A DNA stretch of 64,000 nucleotides, taken from positions 248,001 to 312,000 of the forward strand of contig CAJXKA010000001.1 of NCBI GenBank assembly GCA_913055655.1. The letters run 5' to 3'. The notes beneath the pieces are model-generated. The model was not told the DNA's origin. It ran no database searches and saw only the letters and a list, made by a program, of their open reading frames with translations. Origin of the DNA: an uncultured Oceanospirillales bacterium. Its GTDB lineage: Bacteria; Pseudomonadota; Gammaproteobacteria; Xanthomonadales; SZUA-36. Shown piece by piece: positions 28,281 to 37,203 of this stretch. Position numbers and translations under genes: made by a program. Numbering within the stretch: position 1 is the stretch's first letter; each line of letters begins with the position of its first letter.

Positions 28281-28309
28281 GACGCGGTGCTTCGGTGCCG
28301 CGTCTTTTT
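28281..28309 (+). terminator. UUCG-capped intrinsic terminator or attenuator upstream of murL
   Basis: A 10-bp stem (28281-28290 with 28295-28304, two G-T pairs) closed by the tetraloop TTCG inside C-G, followed by TTTTT at 28305-28309. It points in the plus direction, but no plus-strand gene precedes it. It lies about 100 bases before the murL ATG, so it could end a short leader or a small RNA. Confidence 0.75.
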
Positions 28310-28347
28310 GTGCGCGGCCCCAGGGGGCGAGCCGATCGGCCCTTGCA

Positions 28348-28403
28348 ACCATCACCTGTCAACCGTCACCATTCACTGCTTACTGCTTACTGCTTACTGC
28401 TCA
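28348..28403. repeat. One-arm heptamer array before murL
   Basis: Eight consecutive 7-base units: ACCATCA, CCTGTCA, ACCGTCA, CCATTCA, three CTGCTTA, and CTGCTCA. On the minus strand every unit starts with TGA or TAA, as in the TGAGTRG arrays at 8516-8670 and 37201-37324. It ends four bases before the murL ATG, where a ribosome-binding site would be expected; none is visible. Confidence 0.8.
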
Positions 28404-28407
28404 CGCC

Positions 28408-29736
28408 ATGACCGACCCCAAAACCGCCCAGACCTTCCGCTTCGTCGGCCGCCAGTACGATCTGGCGACGGGCGAGTTGCAGATGGCGTGGGCGTTTGAT
28501 GATGGGCCGCCGATTGTCGAGCGGCTGGTGTTTCCGTGGGCGCCGTGGCCATCGGATGCGTCAAGGCAGGCGGCGTTTTCGCAGGCGATGGATATACTGC
28601 ACCTGGTCGCGGGGGTCAGCTACTACAAGGCGGGGTTGCCGCCTGAAATTGATACGGGTGAGCACGCGGTCGATGCGGGCGCGGCGTTATTCCTGGAGAA
28701 CCTCTACACCCGCGGGCTGGCCGAGTTTGCGCATGTGAACGGGTTGGACCTGGAGGGCAAGATCCGCTTTCCGGTGAACGCTGATTTGCGCGCGGCCGAC
28801 CTGGACCTGGGGTTGCCGGACCGGGCACTGGTGGCCATTGGTGGTGGCAAGGATAGCCTGGTCAGCCTTGAAGCCCTGCGTGAAGGCGGTATCGAGGTGC
28901 AGCCGTTCGCGGTGGGGGGCTCGAAGCTGATTGGTGAGACCGTTGCGGCTGCCGGTTTACCGTTAATCCGTGTGGAGCGTCACTTGGCGCCGGAACTCAA
29001 AGCCATGAACGAGGCAGGCGCCTGGAATGGCCATGTGCCGGTCACGGCCATCAACTCGGCCATCGGGCTGTGTGCCGCGCTGCTGTACGGCTATCGCTGG
29101 GTGGTGTTTTCCAACGAGGCGTCTGCGGACGAGGCCACGCGTTTCGATGCCGATGGCCGGCCGGTGAACCACCAGTATTCCAAGAGCCTGGATTTTGAAG
29201 ACCGCTTCAGCGCGCTGGTGCGCGACCGGTTGGGGGAAGGCGTCGAGTGCTTCTCGCTGATCCGGGCGCTGGGCGAGGCGGACGTGGCGCGGCGGTTCGC
29301 GCTGTTGTCGCAGTACCACGCCGTGTTTTCCAGCTGTAACCGGAATTTCCATGTCGACGGGCCGAAAATCGACGGGCGCTGGTGCGGGGACTGTCCGAAA
29401 TGCAGGTTCTCCACGCTGGCGCTTGCGCCACACCTGTCTCCGACCGGACTCGAGGCCATTTTCGGACGCAACCTGCTCGACGATGAGGGCCAGTTGGCTG
29501 GTTACCGCGAACTCTGCGCGTTGGGAGCGGAGAAGCCATTCGAGTGTGTCGGCACCGTTGATGAGTGCCGGGCGCTGGTCGCCGCGCTGGCGGCACGGCC
29601 GGAATGGCGTGACATTGCCGTGGTCCGCGCGCTGGCGCCGGAAACGGGTACCGGCGAAGCGGAGCTCACCGAACTGCTCGCCGCGCGCGGGCCGGACCGG
29701 GTGCCGGCCGAGGTGGCCTCGCGTGTCCGCCTCTGA
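28408..29736 (+). CDS. murL: UDP-MurNAc-L-Ala-L-Glu epimerase (MurL)
   Basis: 442 residues from the ATG at 28408; the open frame extends upstream but through repeat DNA. MurL inverts the terminal L-Glu of UDP-MurNAc-L-Ala-L-Glu to D-Glu using ATP, as described in Xanthomonas oryzae, and replaces glutamate racemase. The segment ALVAIGGGKDSLVSLEALRE (about residue 140) is a PP-loop-like ATP site. WCGDCPKCRFSTLALAP (about 328) carries conserved cysteines. The assignment is supported by the overlapping murD2 gene. It occupies the position before murD2, as in Xanthomonas. Confidence 0.9.
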   Translation: MTDPKTAQTFRFVGRQYDLATGELQMAWAFDDGPPIVERLVFPWAPWPSDASRQAAFSQAMDILHLVAGVSYYKAGLPPEIDTGEHAVDAGAALFLENLYTRGLAEFAHVNGLDLEGKIRFPVNADLRAADLDLGLPDRALVAIGGGKDSLVSLEALREGGIEVQPFAVGGSKLIGETVAAAGLPLIRVERHLAPELKAMNEAGAWNGHVPVTAINSAIGLCAALLYGYRWVVFSNEASADEATRFDADGRPVNHQYSKSLDFEDRFSALVRDRLGEGVECFSLIRALGEADVARRFALLSQYHAVFSSCNRNFHVDGPKIDGRWCGDCPKCRFSTLALAPHLSPTGLEAIFGRNLLDDEGQLAGYRELCALGAEKPFECVGTVDECRALVAALAARPEWRDIAVVRALAPETGTGEAELTELLAARGPDRVPAEVASRVRL

Positions 29737-31114
29737 GGCAGCGCTGACGTTGGAAAACCTGGGCGCGCTGGACGTGGCGCTGGTGGGCGTTGGGCGCGAA
29801 GGCCGGGCGACATGGTCGCAGTGGGTGAAACGTCACCCGCACAGGCCGCTGGTGTTGTACACCGAGCATGAACCCCCGGCGGATTTTGCCGCCCGGTTGC
29901 GCTCCGGGCTCGATGAACTGGTGGTAGGGCCGCTGAATGGCGATTCGTTGATTCGCCACGATGTGCTGGTGCGCTCACCGGGGGTCAGTCCCTACCACGG
30001 CGCGCTGGGGCAGGCGATTGCCGGGGGCGCGCGTGTGACCACGATGTCCTCGCTGTGGTTCGCGGAACACCCCGACGCGCGCACGATCTGCGTCACCGGC
30101 ACAAAGGGCAAAAGCACCACCACGGCGCTGGTCGCCTGCCTGTTGGAAGGTGCCGGTCGACGCGTGGCCATGGCCGGCAATATCGGCCGGCCGTTGTTCG
30201 ATATCGACCCCGCGGGGATCGACTGGTGGGTCATCGAGCTTTCCAGTTACCAGCTCTGTGACCTGGTCGGCCGGCCGCAGCTTGGCGTGCTGACAAACCT
30301 TTCCGATGAGCATCTGGACTGGCATGCCGGTCCGGATCGCTATCGTGCTGACAAGCTTCGGCTGGCGCGCCTGGTAGAACCGGGCGGCCTGGTGGCGAAC
30401 GGTGCCGATGCCGCGTTGGCCGACGCGTTAAGCGGTGTGTTGGCAGAAGGAACAGACGTCGGGAGTGAGGCGGTTCACTGGTTCAACACCCCCGGCGCGC
30501 CCAGCGTCGAGCAGGGCGGCGTACGTTTGGCGGATGGCCGGATCGTCCACCTGCCGCCGAAGCTTCGCGGAAACCACAACCGCGACAACCTGGCCGCGGC
30601 GCTGGCGGTCGTCCAGCGGGCAGGTGAGTTGCCTGAAGATCCGGAGGTGGCGCTGGCGCATTTCGTAGGGCTGCCACACCGCCTGCACACTATCGGCCGC
30701 ACCGATGATGGCCTGGCCTTTATCGACGACAGCCTGTCGACCACGCCGGTGGCGACGCTGGCGGCGCTGGAAGCCCTGGCCGGCGAGCCCGTGACCGTCC
30801 TGCTGGGCGGGCTGGACCGCGGCCTGGACTGGCGCGCGCACGCTTCTGCATTTGTCCGTGTCGGGCCGCACGCCGTTGTCGGGCTTCCGGACAGCGGCGA
30901 GGCCATCATCCGCACACTGGCCGACGAGGGGCTGGAATGCCCCGGCGGCATGCATGCCTGCGAGGACATGGCAGAGGCCATCGCCCGGGCGCGCGCGGTG
31001 ACACCGCGCCCCGGCATCGTGCTGCTTTCGCCCGGCGCGCCCAGCTTCCCGCGGTACCGGGATTACGTTGCCCGCGGCGAGGATTTCAAGCATCACAGCG
31101 GCCTGTCCTCATGA
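29723..31114 (+). CDS. murD2: UDP-MurNAc-L-alanine--L-glutamate ligase (MurD2)
   Basis: 463 residues from the GTG at 29723, which overlaps murL by 14 bp. It is a Mur ligase. The ATP site is CVTGTKGKSTTTALVACLL, WWVIELSSYQL and NLSDEHLDWHAG follow, and GLPHRLHTIGRTDDGLAFID is in the C-terminal domain. MurD2 adds L-Glu, not D-Glu, to UDP-MurNAc-L-Ala; the name over MurD is chosen because it is coupled to murL. The next gene starts at its stop codon (ATGA). Confidence 0.9.
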   Translation: MSASEAALTLENLGALDVALVGVGREGRATWSQWVKRHPHRPLVLYTEHEPPADFAARLRSGLDELVVGPLNGDSLIRHDVLVRSPGVSPYHGALGQAIAGGARVTTMSSLWFAEHPDARTICVTGTKGKSTTTALVACLLEGAGRRVAMAGNIGRPLFDIDPAGIDWWVIELSSYQLCDLVGRPQLGVLTNLSDEHLDWHAGPDRYRADKLRLARLVEPGGLVANGADAALADALSGVLAEGTDVGSEAVHWFNTPGAPSVEQGGVRLADGRIVHLPPKLRGNHNRDNLAAALAVVQRAGELPEDPEVALAHFVGLPHRLHTIGRTDDGLAFIDDSLSTTPVATLAALEALAGEPVTVLLGGLDRGLDWRAHASAFVRVGPHAVVGLPDSGEAIIRTLADEGLECPGGMHACEDMAEAIARARAVTPRPGIVLLSPGAPSFPRYRDYVARGEDFKHHSGLSS

Positions 31115-32304
31115 TGCAGGTTCGGGTGCTGGGCGCCGTTGACGAGGTGGACGCAGGCGCGTGGGACGAACTGTTCACGCCGGCGGGGAAGTTGCCCAAC
31201 CCGTTTATCCGGCACGCTTTCCTGCACGCGCTTGAAGCAACCGGGTGCGTCAGCGCCGAAACCGGGTGGACGCCCTGTCACCTCTGGGTCACCGAGGCCG
31301 GCCAACCCGTCGCCGCGATGCCGCTATACCTGAAGACGCACTCCAGCGGCGAGTTCGTGTTCGACTGGGGCTGGGCTTCGTCTTACGAACGGCATGGACT
31401 GAATTACTACCCGAAACTGCTGACGGCTGCACCGTTTACGCCGTCGGCCGGCCCGCGCCTGGGGTTCGCGACCGGCGCGGATCGCGAGGCCTGCGTCCGG
31501 GCCTTGCTGGCCGCGGTCCAGGAACTGGCAGAGCAGCAGGCCTGTTCCAGTTGGCACCTGCTGTTTCCGGATGAACTGTCGTGGTCGGCGCTGGAGCCCG
31601 CCTGTCAGTCGGCTGAGCTGCTGCGCCGCGAAGACATCCAGTTTCACTGGCGTAACCGGGGTCCCGATGACCAGGCATTCGCCGATTTCGATGACTTCCT
31701 GGCCACGCTGAAATCTTCGCGCCGCAAGAACCTTCGCAAGGAAAGGCGCCGGGTGGCCGAACAGGATGTCAGCCTGGTACGCACTGCTGGCAGCGAGATC
31801 GACGATGAAGCCTGGGACGGCTTCTATCGTTGCTATCGCGCCACGTTCGAGTCCCACAGCGGTCACGCGGGCTACATGAACCGCGCGTTTTTTGAACGGT
31901 TGCGCGTGGTCATGCCAGAGCAGTTGCTGCTGGTATCCGCGCATTACGAAGGCCAGCTGGTGGGCAGTTCACTTTGCCTGCAGGACGACGACACCCTGTA
32001 CGGCCGCTACTGGGGCGCGCTGGCGGCGATCGACTGCCTGCATTTCGAGGCCTGTTTCTACCAGGGCATCGAGTATTGCATCGAGCAGGGGTTGCAGCGG
32101 TTCGACCCGGGCGCCCAGGGCGAGCACAAATTGCTTCGCGGGTTCGAGCCGGTCACGACCCGGTCATTGCACTGGATCGCGGACGAACGGTTCCGGCGTG
32201 CCATTGGTGACTACCTTGAAAGGGAGCGACCGGCGGCGCGGCAATATGGTGAAGACGCGGCGCGGTTCCTGCCGTTTCGCGAAGGGGCGAAGCCGGGGTC
32301 GTAG
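31111..32304 (+). CDS. FemAB-like GNAT protein (COG3146-type)
   Basis: 397 residues from the ATG at 31111, in a 4-bp overlap with murD2. The sequence has WDELFTPAGKLPNPFIRHAFL at the N terminus and the central KSSRRKNLRKERRRVAEQ. The C-terminal region is SLCLQDDDTLYGRYWG followed by RFDPGAQGEHKLLRGFEPV. These belong to the 'peptidogalycan biosynthesis' GNAT-fold family (PF04339). Its reaction is not established; the link to murL-murD2 suggests a role at the cell-wall peptide or an unrelated acyl transfer. No membrane segment. Confidence 0.82.
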   Translation: MMQVRVLGAVDEVDAGAWDELFTPAGKLPNPFIRHAFLHALEATGCVSAETGWTPCHLWVTEAGQPVAAMPLYLKTHSSGEFVFDWGWASSYERHGLNYYPKLLTAAPFTPSAGPRLGFATGADREACVRALLAAVQELAEQQACSSWHLLFPDELSWSALEPACQSAELLRREDIQFHWRNRGPDDQAFADFDDFLATLKSSRRKNLRKERRRVAEQDVSLVRTAGSEIDDEAWDGFYRCYRATFESHSGHAGYMNRAFFERLRVVMPEQLLLVSAHYEGQLVGSSLCLQDDDTLYGRYWGALAAIDCLHFEACFYQGIEYCIEQGLQRFDPGAQGEHKLLRGFEPVTTRSLHWIADERFRRAIGDYLERERPAARQYGEDAARFLPFREGAKPGS

Positions 32305-32315
32305 CGGCGCCGGGA

Positions 32316-32939
32316 CTAGGGATCGGCGAGGACGGTGGCCAGCTGCCGCATCGAGTCGTCGACGGCGGTCTGGAAGGCGCGGACGATCTCCGGCAGGCGG
32401 TTGGCCGTGACGGGCGCGGTCGCGGAAAGTGCCAGGACCTGGCGCTTGTCGTCACAGTGGTAAAGTCCGGCGATGTCGACCGCCACCGAGCGGGATATGT
32501 TGCCGGCATCCAGCATCACCTGGAACTGGCGGACTTCCAGCGACAGCCGGCATTCGCCGTCACGCCGGTAATCATGCCGCGAAATCACCGGGAACCGGGG
32601 CGCGCCCTCGAGTGAGCGCGTGACCAGCGAGGTGACCAGTTCCGGCAGGTGGTCCGCCCAGTGGGCGCCGGCAATATGGTCCAGGCGGGCATCCGGGTCG
32701 AGTGTCAGGATGCGGTCGCTGTCGAGGCCGGGCACCACGGCCACCGACAGGGCCAGCGGTCGCGGCTCACCGGCGATCGACGCCCGGTCCACTTGGGTGG
32801 GCTCCAGCCACCACGTGCTGGTCGCCGGCTGGCTGCTTTCCAGGATCGGTGTGCAACCGGCGAGTGCAAACAGGGCCGCCAGGCAGGTGAGCAGGGCGGA
32901 GACCGGGCGGTAGCGCGGGAATTTCAGGTCGGCTTTCAT
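32316..32939 (-). CDS. PqiC-like ABC transport auxiliary lipoprotein
   Basis: 207 residues with a signal peptide and lipobox LFALAGC (Cys29). The rest matches the ABC_trans_aux / DUF330 family, outer-membrane lipoproteins that work with MCE proteins such as PqiB and MlaD. Its gene follows the mlaD-like gene by one base, so it is the last of a four-gene operon that begins at 35818. Confidence 0.85.
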   Translation of the reverse strand: MKADLKFPRYRPVSALLTCLAALFALAGCTPILESSQPATSTWWLEPTQVDRASIAGEPRPLALSVAVVPGLDSDRILTLDPDARLDHIAGAHWADHLPELVTSLVTRSLEGAPRFPVISRHDYRRDGECRLSLEVRQFQVMLDAGNISRSVAVDIAGLYHCDDKRQVLALSATAPVTANRLPEIVRAFQTAVDDSMRQLATVLADP

Positions 32940-32940
32940 C

Positions 32941-33873
32941 TCAATCCTCGACGGTCACGCCACGGGCTTCGGGCTTGTAGATCAGGCTGGAGGGATCATC
33001 CTCCAGTCGCTCCAGCACTTTTTCCAGCTGCCTTGAGGCCGCGCGCATTTCGGCCAGAAGGGCCGGCACCTGGCCCAGGCCGTTGGCGGCGAACTGGTCC
33101 AGGTCGGCCTGGTTGTCGACCACCCATTCATCCAGCCGCGCCAGGGTGTCGGCGAGTTGGCCGGTGGCCTGCGACAGGTTGTCCAGCGCGGTGACGGCGC
33201 TGGGCCCGGCGTCGGCCAGTACGCTGTCGAAATGTCCCACGGTGGCGCGGAAGTCGCGCATGGCGGCGTTAAAGGTGTCCGGCAGCTCGGCCAGCGAGGT
33301 TTGCTGGCCGGCGACCGCGTCAGAAAGGTTGGCGACATTGTCCAGCGCGCGGGCCAGGGATTCCGCATTCTCCGGGCTGAGGATTGTGCTGGCGCGGTCG
33401 ACCAGCGTCTCCATTTTGTCCACCAGTTTCGGCGCCGAGGACATGATGGCTGACAGGCCCGAGGAGCGGTAGGGAATGGCCGGGCGTTCATCGTCGTCGC
33501 CATTTTCCAGCGGCGGGTGCGTGCCCGGCGAGTTGGACAGGTTGATGACCGACACGCCGGTCACGCCCTGCGGCGCCAGCGTGGCCCAGGTGCCGTCGTT
33601 GACGGGCGCCGAGGCCAGCACACGAATACCGACACGGATGCTGGGCGGGTCGCCGGACACGATGGAGAGGTTATCGACCTCGCCGACACGCACACCCAGG
33701 AAGTAAACGGGCCCGCCCAGGCTCAGGCCAGTGACATCGTCCTCGATGAAGATGGCGTAATCGGCGGTGGGCTCGGTGCCCTGCTTGCCGGTGATCCAGA
33801 TGGTCAGCGCCACGCCGGCCAGGATGGCGGCGGTGACGAAAATGCCGACGGACAGGTTGCGGCTAGCCGCCAT
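32941..33873 (-). CDS. MlaD-type MCE substrate-binding protein
   Basis: 310 residues from the ATG at 33873, chosen because GGGAG lies eight bases upstream; an ATG at 33891 is an alternative. An N-terminal membrane anchor (about residues 7-27) is followed by an MCE domain (DVTGLSLGGPVYFLGVRVGEV). A long helical region (about 150-290) resembles the tunnel-forming helices of MCE proteins. It overlaps the ATPase gene. It would carry phospholipids across the periplasm. Confidence 0.88.
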   Translation of the reverse strand: MAASRNLSVGIFVTAAILAGVALTIWITGKQGTEPTADYAIFIEDDVTGLSLGGPVYFLGVRVGEVDNLSIVSGDPPSIRVGIRVLASAPVNDGTWATLAPQGVTGVSVINLSNSPGTHPPLENGDDDERPAIPYRSSGLSAIMSSAPKLVDKMETLVDRASTILSPENAESLARALDNVANLSDAVAGQQTSLAELPDTFNAAMRDFRATVGHFDSVLADAGPSAVTALDNLSQATGQLADTLARLDEWVVDNQADLDQFAANGLGQVPALLAEMRAASRQLEKVLERLEDDPSSLIYKPEARGVTVED

Positions 33874-34696
33874 CGCGTTTGCTCCCGTCATCTTCGCCCT
33901 TGCCCATGGCCTCCCAGGCCCGGCGCGCGCGCGGCACACCGAAGTAACTGCGGATCCAGCGGTGACGGGACTCGACGATCTCGTCGGCGGTGCCCACGGT
34001 GACCTGGCCGTCGACCAGCACCGCGATGCGGTTGCAGGTGTTGAACAGGCTGTCGACGTCGTGGGTGATCATCATGATGGTCAGGTCGAGGTTGCCATGC
34101 AGGTAAGTGATCAGTTCATCAAACTCGGTGGCGGCGATCGGGTCCAGGCCGGCGGTGGGCTCGTCCAGGAACAGGATCTTCGGGTCCATGGCCAGCGCCC
34201 GCGCCAGCGACACGCGTTTATTCATGCCGCCGGACAGTTCAGAAGGATACTTGTCGGCCACCGACAATGACAGGCCCACCATCAGCAGCTTCAGGCTGGC
34301 CAGCTCGTGGCGGGTTTCCAGCGGCATGTCGGAATGCAGCGCGATGGGCAGCTCGACGTTCTCCTGCACGGTCAGGTTGGAGAGCAGGGCGCCGTTCTGG
34401 AACAGCACGCCCCATTGCGTGTGCGGGCCGGCCTCCTGGTAACGGATCTCCTGCCCGAGCACGGTGATCTCGCCGGCGTTTGGGCGGTGCAGCCCCAGGA
34501 TGCTGCGCATCAGCACCGACTTGCCGGAGCCGGAGCCGCCCACCACGCCGAGAATCTCGTCGCGCTCAATGTCCAGGTTCAGGTTGTCGTGGACCACCTG
34601 CTTGCCAAACCGGTTGACCAGCCCGCGAACGCGGATGGCCGGGTCGCGCGAAGGCCGCTGGCCCGGGAACGACGCGCCTTCGTTAGCGGAAGCCAT
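33863..34696 (-). CDS. MlaF-type ABC transporter ATPase
   Basis: 277 residues. Walker A GGSGSGKSVLMRSIL (about residue 54), the signature LSGGMNKRVSLARAL and Walker B ILFLDEPTAGLDPIA are clear. It energises the lipid transport complex with the permease encoded just upstream. The C-terminal ~30 residues are basic and variable. Confidence 0.93.
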   Translation of the reverse strand: MASANEGASFPGQRPSRDPAIRVRGLVNRFGKQVVHDNLNLDIERDEILGVVGGSGSGKSVLMRSILGLHRPNAGEITVLGQEIRYQEAGPHTQWGVLFQNGALLSNLTVQENVELPIALHSDMPLETRHELASLKLLMVGLSLSVADKYPSELSGGMNKRVSLARALAMDPKILFLDEPTAGLDPIAATEFDELITYLHGNLDLTIMMITHDVDSLFNTCNRIAVLVDGQVTVGTADEIVESRHRWIRSYFGVPRARRAWEAMGKGEDDGSKRDGG

Positions 34697-35818
34697 CTAG
34701 AAGCCGATCCGGGTGAACACGGTGGTGAAAAAGGCGTCCGCGCAGATGATCAGGAAGATCGACTGCACGACCGCGTCAGTGGTCTTGCGGCCCAGCTCCT
34801 CGGCGGAGCGCTGCACCTGCAGGCCGCGCAACGTGCCGACCGCGGCGATCAGCAACGCGAAGAATGGCGCCTTGATCAGCCCCGCCAGCACGTCGTTCAT
34901 GTCGGTGGAGAGCGTCACGCGTTCCACGAACTGCGTTGGCGTAATGTCGAGGGCGCCGATGGTGATCAGCGCGCCGCCGGCGAGCCCCGCGATGTCGGCG
35001 AACAGCGTCAGGGCGGGCAGGGCGACCAGCAGCGCCAGCACCCGGGGCAGGATCAGCACCTGGTTGGGGTTCATGCCCAGCACGCGCATGGCATCGACTT
35101 CCTCGTTCAGCTTCATCGTGCCCAGCGCGGCCGCGAAGGCGCTGCCGGAGCGCCCGGCCACCAGCACGGCGGCCAGCAGGCCGGCCATTTCGCGCGTGAC
35201 CGCGATGCTGACCATGTCGACAACGAAGATGCGCGCGCCGAAGCGCTCCAGCTGGCTGGCGCCCTGGAAGGCCAGCACGATGCCGATCAGGAAGGTCATC
35301 AGCATCACCACCGGTATGGCGCGTACGCCGGCCTGGTGGATCTGCTGCAGGGTTTCGGCGATCACCAGCCGCGAGGGGCGGCGCAGGGCGTCGAACAGCC
35401 AGCGCGTCCACTGGCCGGTGTCTTCGACGCGTTCCAGCGATTTCTCGCCGACTGTTTCCATTGCCACGCGGAACGGGTGGGGGCGTTCCGGCTCATCGCG
35501 GCCCAGGCCCGGCTCGCGCGCGGCGGCCATGTCGATGATGTGGCGCAGGAACTTGAAGTGCGCCGCGCGGAAATCCTTGAACTCCGAGGTGATGCCGGTC
35601 TCGGTGAGCTGCTGCGAGCGGTCGTACAGCACCCAGGCGCCGGCGATATCCATGCGGCGCAGCCCGGCGCAGCGGAAAATCACGTTGCTTTTCGCGGCGT
35701 CCCGCACCCGCAGGCTGTCCGCTTCCAGTTGCGCCACGTTCTCGAATACCCAGTCGCCACGGACGTTGACGACCAGGGTGTCGTCGTCGGCTTCCATGTC
35801 CAGGTATTCGTTCGTCAT
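34697..35818 (-). CDS. MlaE-type ABC permease with N-terminal STAS domain
   Basis: 373 residues. Residues 1-95 form a STAS-like domain (TLVVNVRGDWVFENV ... RRMDIAGAWVLYD). Residues 135-373 are the MlaE permease with VMLMTFLIGIVLAFQGASQL and EEVDAMRVLGMNPNQVL. In E. coli the STAS part is the separate MlaB. Fused forms are known in other proteobacteria. First gene of the four-gene MCE operon; no mlaC-like gene is present. Confidence 0.93.
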   Translation of the reverse strand: MTNEYLDMEADDDTLVVNVRGDWVFENVAQLEADSLRVRDAAKSNVIFRCAGLRRMDIAGAWVLYDRSQQLTETGITSEFKDFRAAHFKFLRHIIDMAAAREPGLGRDEPERPHPFRVAMETVGEKSLERVEDTGQWTRWLFDALRRPSRLVIAETLQQIHQAGVRAIPVVMLMTFLIGIVLAFQGASQLERFGARIFVVDMVSIAVTREMAGLLAAVLVAGRSGSAFAAALGTMKLNEEVDAMRVLGMNPNQVLILPRVLALLVALPALTLFADIAGLAGGALITIGALDITPTQFVERVTLSTDMNDVLAGLIKAPFFALLIAAVGTLRGLQVQRSAEELGRKTTDAVVQSIFLIICADAFFTTVFTRIGF

Positions 35819-35949
35819 CGTGTTGAGATTAAAGCATATTCAGGGCCCGTGACAGGCCAGTCCTGTCACGAAAAGTTCACCGGACTGACATCACCCGGAC
35901 ACGCCGCGGGCGCAGTATGCGTATCGCGTCAATCCGTGGGGACGCCGGA

Positions 35950-36492
35950 ATGCACCGACCGATCATGACAACGCGCCGATTTGCCGAACTCGACCTCGCC
36001 CTGTGCCAGCGCGCCAATCGGGCCTGCGCCTGGCGGATCGTGCGACGCTTCTTCCGTGCCATCAGTCGCCTTGGCGATGGCAAGTTCTGGTACGTGCTGA
36101 TGCTGGTGTTGCCCGTCGTCCATGGCCACGCGGGCCTGGTGGTCAGCCTGCAAATGGCCATCGCGGGCGTACTGGGCGTGGCCGTCTACAAGCTGGTCAA
36201 GCACCTGACCCACCGCCCGCGCCCGTATGTCAGCGACGCCTCGATCATGCTGGGCGCGGCCCCGCTGGACCAGTACAGCTTCCCCTCCGGACACACCCTG
36301 CACGCCGTGTCGTTCACGCTGCTGGTGTGCGCGGCGTTTCCGGCCTGGGCGTGGTTGCTGGTGCCGTTCGCCGCGCTGGTGGCCATGTCGCGCGTGGTGC
36401 TGGGCCTGCATTACCCCACCGACGTGTTGCTGGGCGCCGCCATCGGCACCGGCCTGGCGACACTGGTGCCTTATCTTCCGCTACCCGCCTGA
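35950..36492 (+). CDS. PAP2-family phosphatase (membrane)
   Basis: 180 residues from the ATG at 35950, with GGGGA eight bases upstream. The three phosphatase motifs are present in order: K-x6-RP in KHLTHRPRP, PSGH in YSFPSGHTLH, and SR-x5-H-x3-D in SRVVLGLHYPTD. About five hydrophobic helices. Likely a phosphatidic acid or undecaprenyl pyrophosphate phosphatase; the substrate cannot be told from sequence. Confidence 0.88.
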   Translation: MHRPIMTTRRFAELDLALCQRANRACAWRIVRRFFRAISRLGDGKFWYVLMLVLPVVHGHAGLVVSLQMAIAGVLGVAVYKLVKHLTHRPRPYVSDASIMLGAAPLDQYSFPSGHTLHAVSFTLLVCAAFPAWAWLLVPFAALVAMSRVVLGLHYPTDVLLGAAIGTGLATLVPYLPLPA

Positions 36493-36543
36493 ACCTTCCG
36501 CCCGCTGGCGGAGTCGCGAGAAAGGTTGTAGTTTTGTCGCGGT

Positions 36544-37203
36544 ATGGCCGTCGAACTCGTCAACCTGGGAGAACGCCCGTCGCTGGTGACCACGCTGGTG
36601 GCGGAGCTGCGTGATACCCGCATCCAGGGTGATCCGCTGCGTTTCAGGCGCAACATCGAACGACTGGGCGAGATTTTCGGTTATGAAATCAGCAAGCGCC
36701 TGGCCCATTCCGAACGCCAGGTGCCGACGCCGCTTGGCACGGCCACCTGCCAGGTGCTGGACCCGCAACCGGTGCTGGCCACGGTGCTGCGCGCCGGGCT
36801 GCCGCTGCACCAGGGGCTGCTGAACGCCTTTGACCGGGCCGACAACGCCTTCGTCTCCGCCTACCGCAAGCATGACGGCGACGAAACCCATTTTGAGGTC
36901 GAGATCGAGTACCTGGCGAGCCCGATCCTCGACGGCCGCACGCTGGTGCTGGCCGACCCGATGCTGGCCACCGGCAGCAGCATGGTTTTGGCGTGGCGGG
37001 CATTGCTGGAGAAGGGCGACCCGGCCGAACTGCACGTGGTGTCGGTCATTGCCAGTGAAGCGGGCGTGGCCCGTGTGCGCGAGACCATGCCCGATGGCAG
37101 CACCCTGTGGGTGGCGGCCATCGATGCGGAGCTCGACGATCGGGCCTACATCGTCCCCGGCCTGGGTGATGCCGGTGATCTGGCTTTCGGTGAAAAGGAT
37201 TGA
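36544..37203 (+). CDS. upp: Uracil phosphoribosyltransferase
   Basis: 219 residues. UPRT makes UMP from uracil and PRPP in pyrimidine salvage. The PRPP-binding loop is LVLADPMLATGSSM and the uracil-binding loop near the C terminus is YIVPGLGDAGDLAFG, both diagnostic. Its stop codon TGA is the start of the heptamer repeat array. Confidence 0.95.
   Translation: MAVELVNLGERPSLVTTLVAELRDTRIQGDPLRFRRNIERLGEIFGYEISKRLAHSERQVPTPLGTATCQVLDPQPVLATVLRAGLPLHQGLLNAFDRADNAFVSAYRKHDGDETHFEVEIEYLASPILDGRTLVLADPMLATGSSMVLAWRALLEKGDPAELHVVSVIASEAGVARVRETMPDGSTLWVAAIDAELDDRAYIVPGLGDAGDLAFGEKD

Larger units (their letters stand above)
28039..28407. other. Intergenic region between divergent EF-G paralogue and murL
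   Basis: 369 bases without a supported gene. It holds the EF-G ribosome-binding site next to 28038, a G/C-rich stretch with no clear promoter, a plus-strand intrinsic terminator (28281-28309) and a one-arm heptamer array (28348-28403) running up to the murL start. It is longer and more structured than other gaps here. Confidence 0.7.

Noticed and set aside
28039-28362. N-terminal extension of the EF-G paralogue by 108 codons
   Set aside because: The extension is Arg/Pro-rich, unlike EF-G, and the ATG at 28038 has a strong AAGGAG site.
34307-35968. 553-residue plus-strand frame opposite the MlaE and MlaF genes
   Set aside because: Gln/His/Arg-rich shadow of the real genes; no family resemblance.
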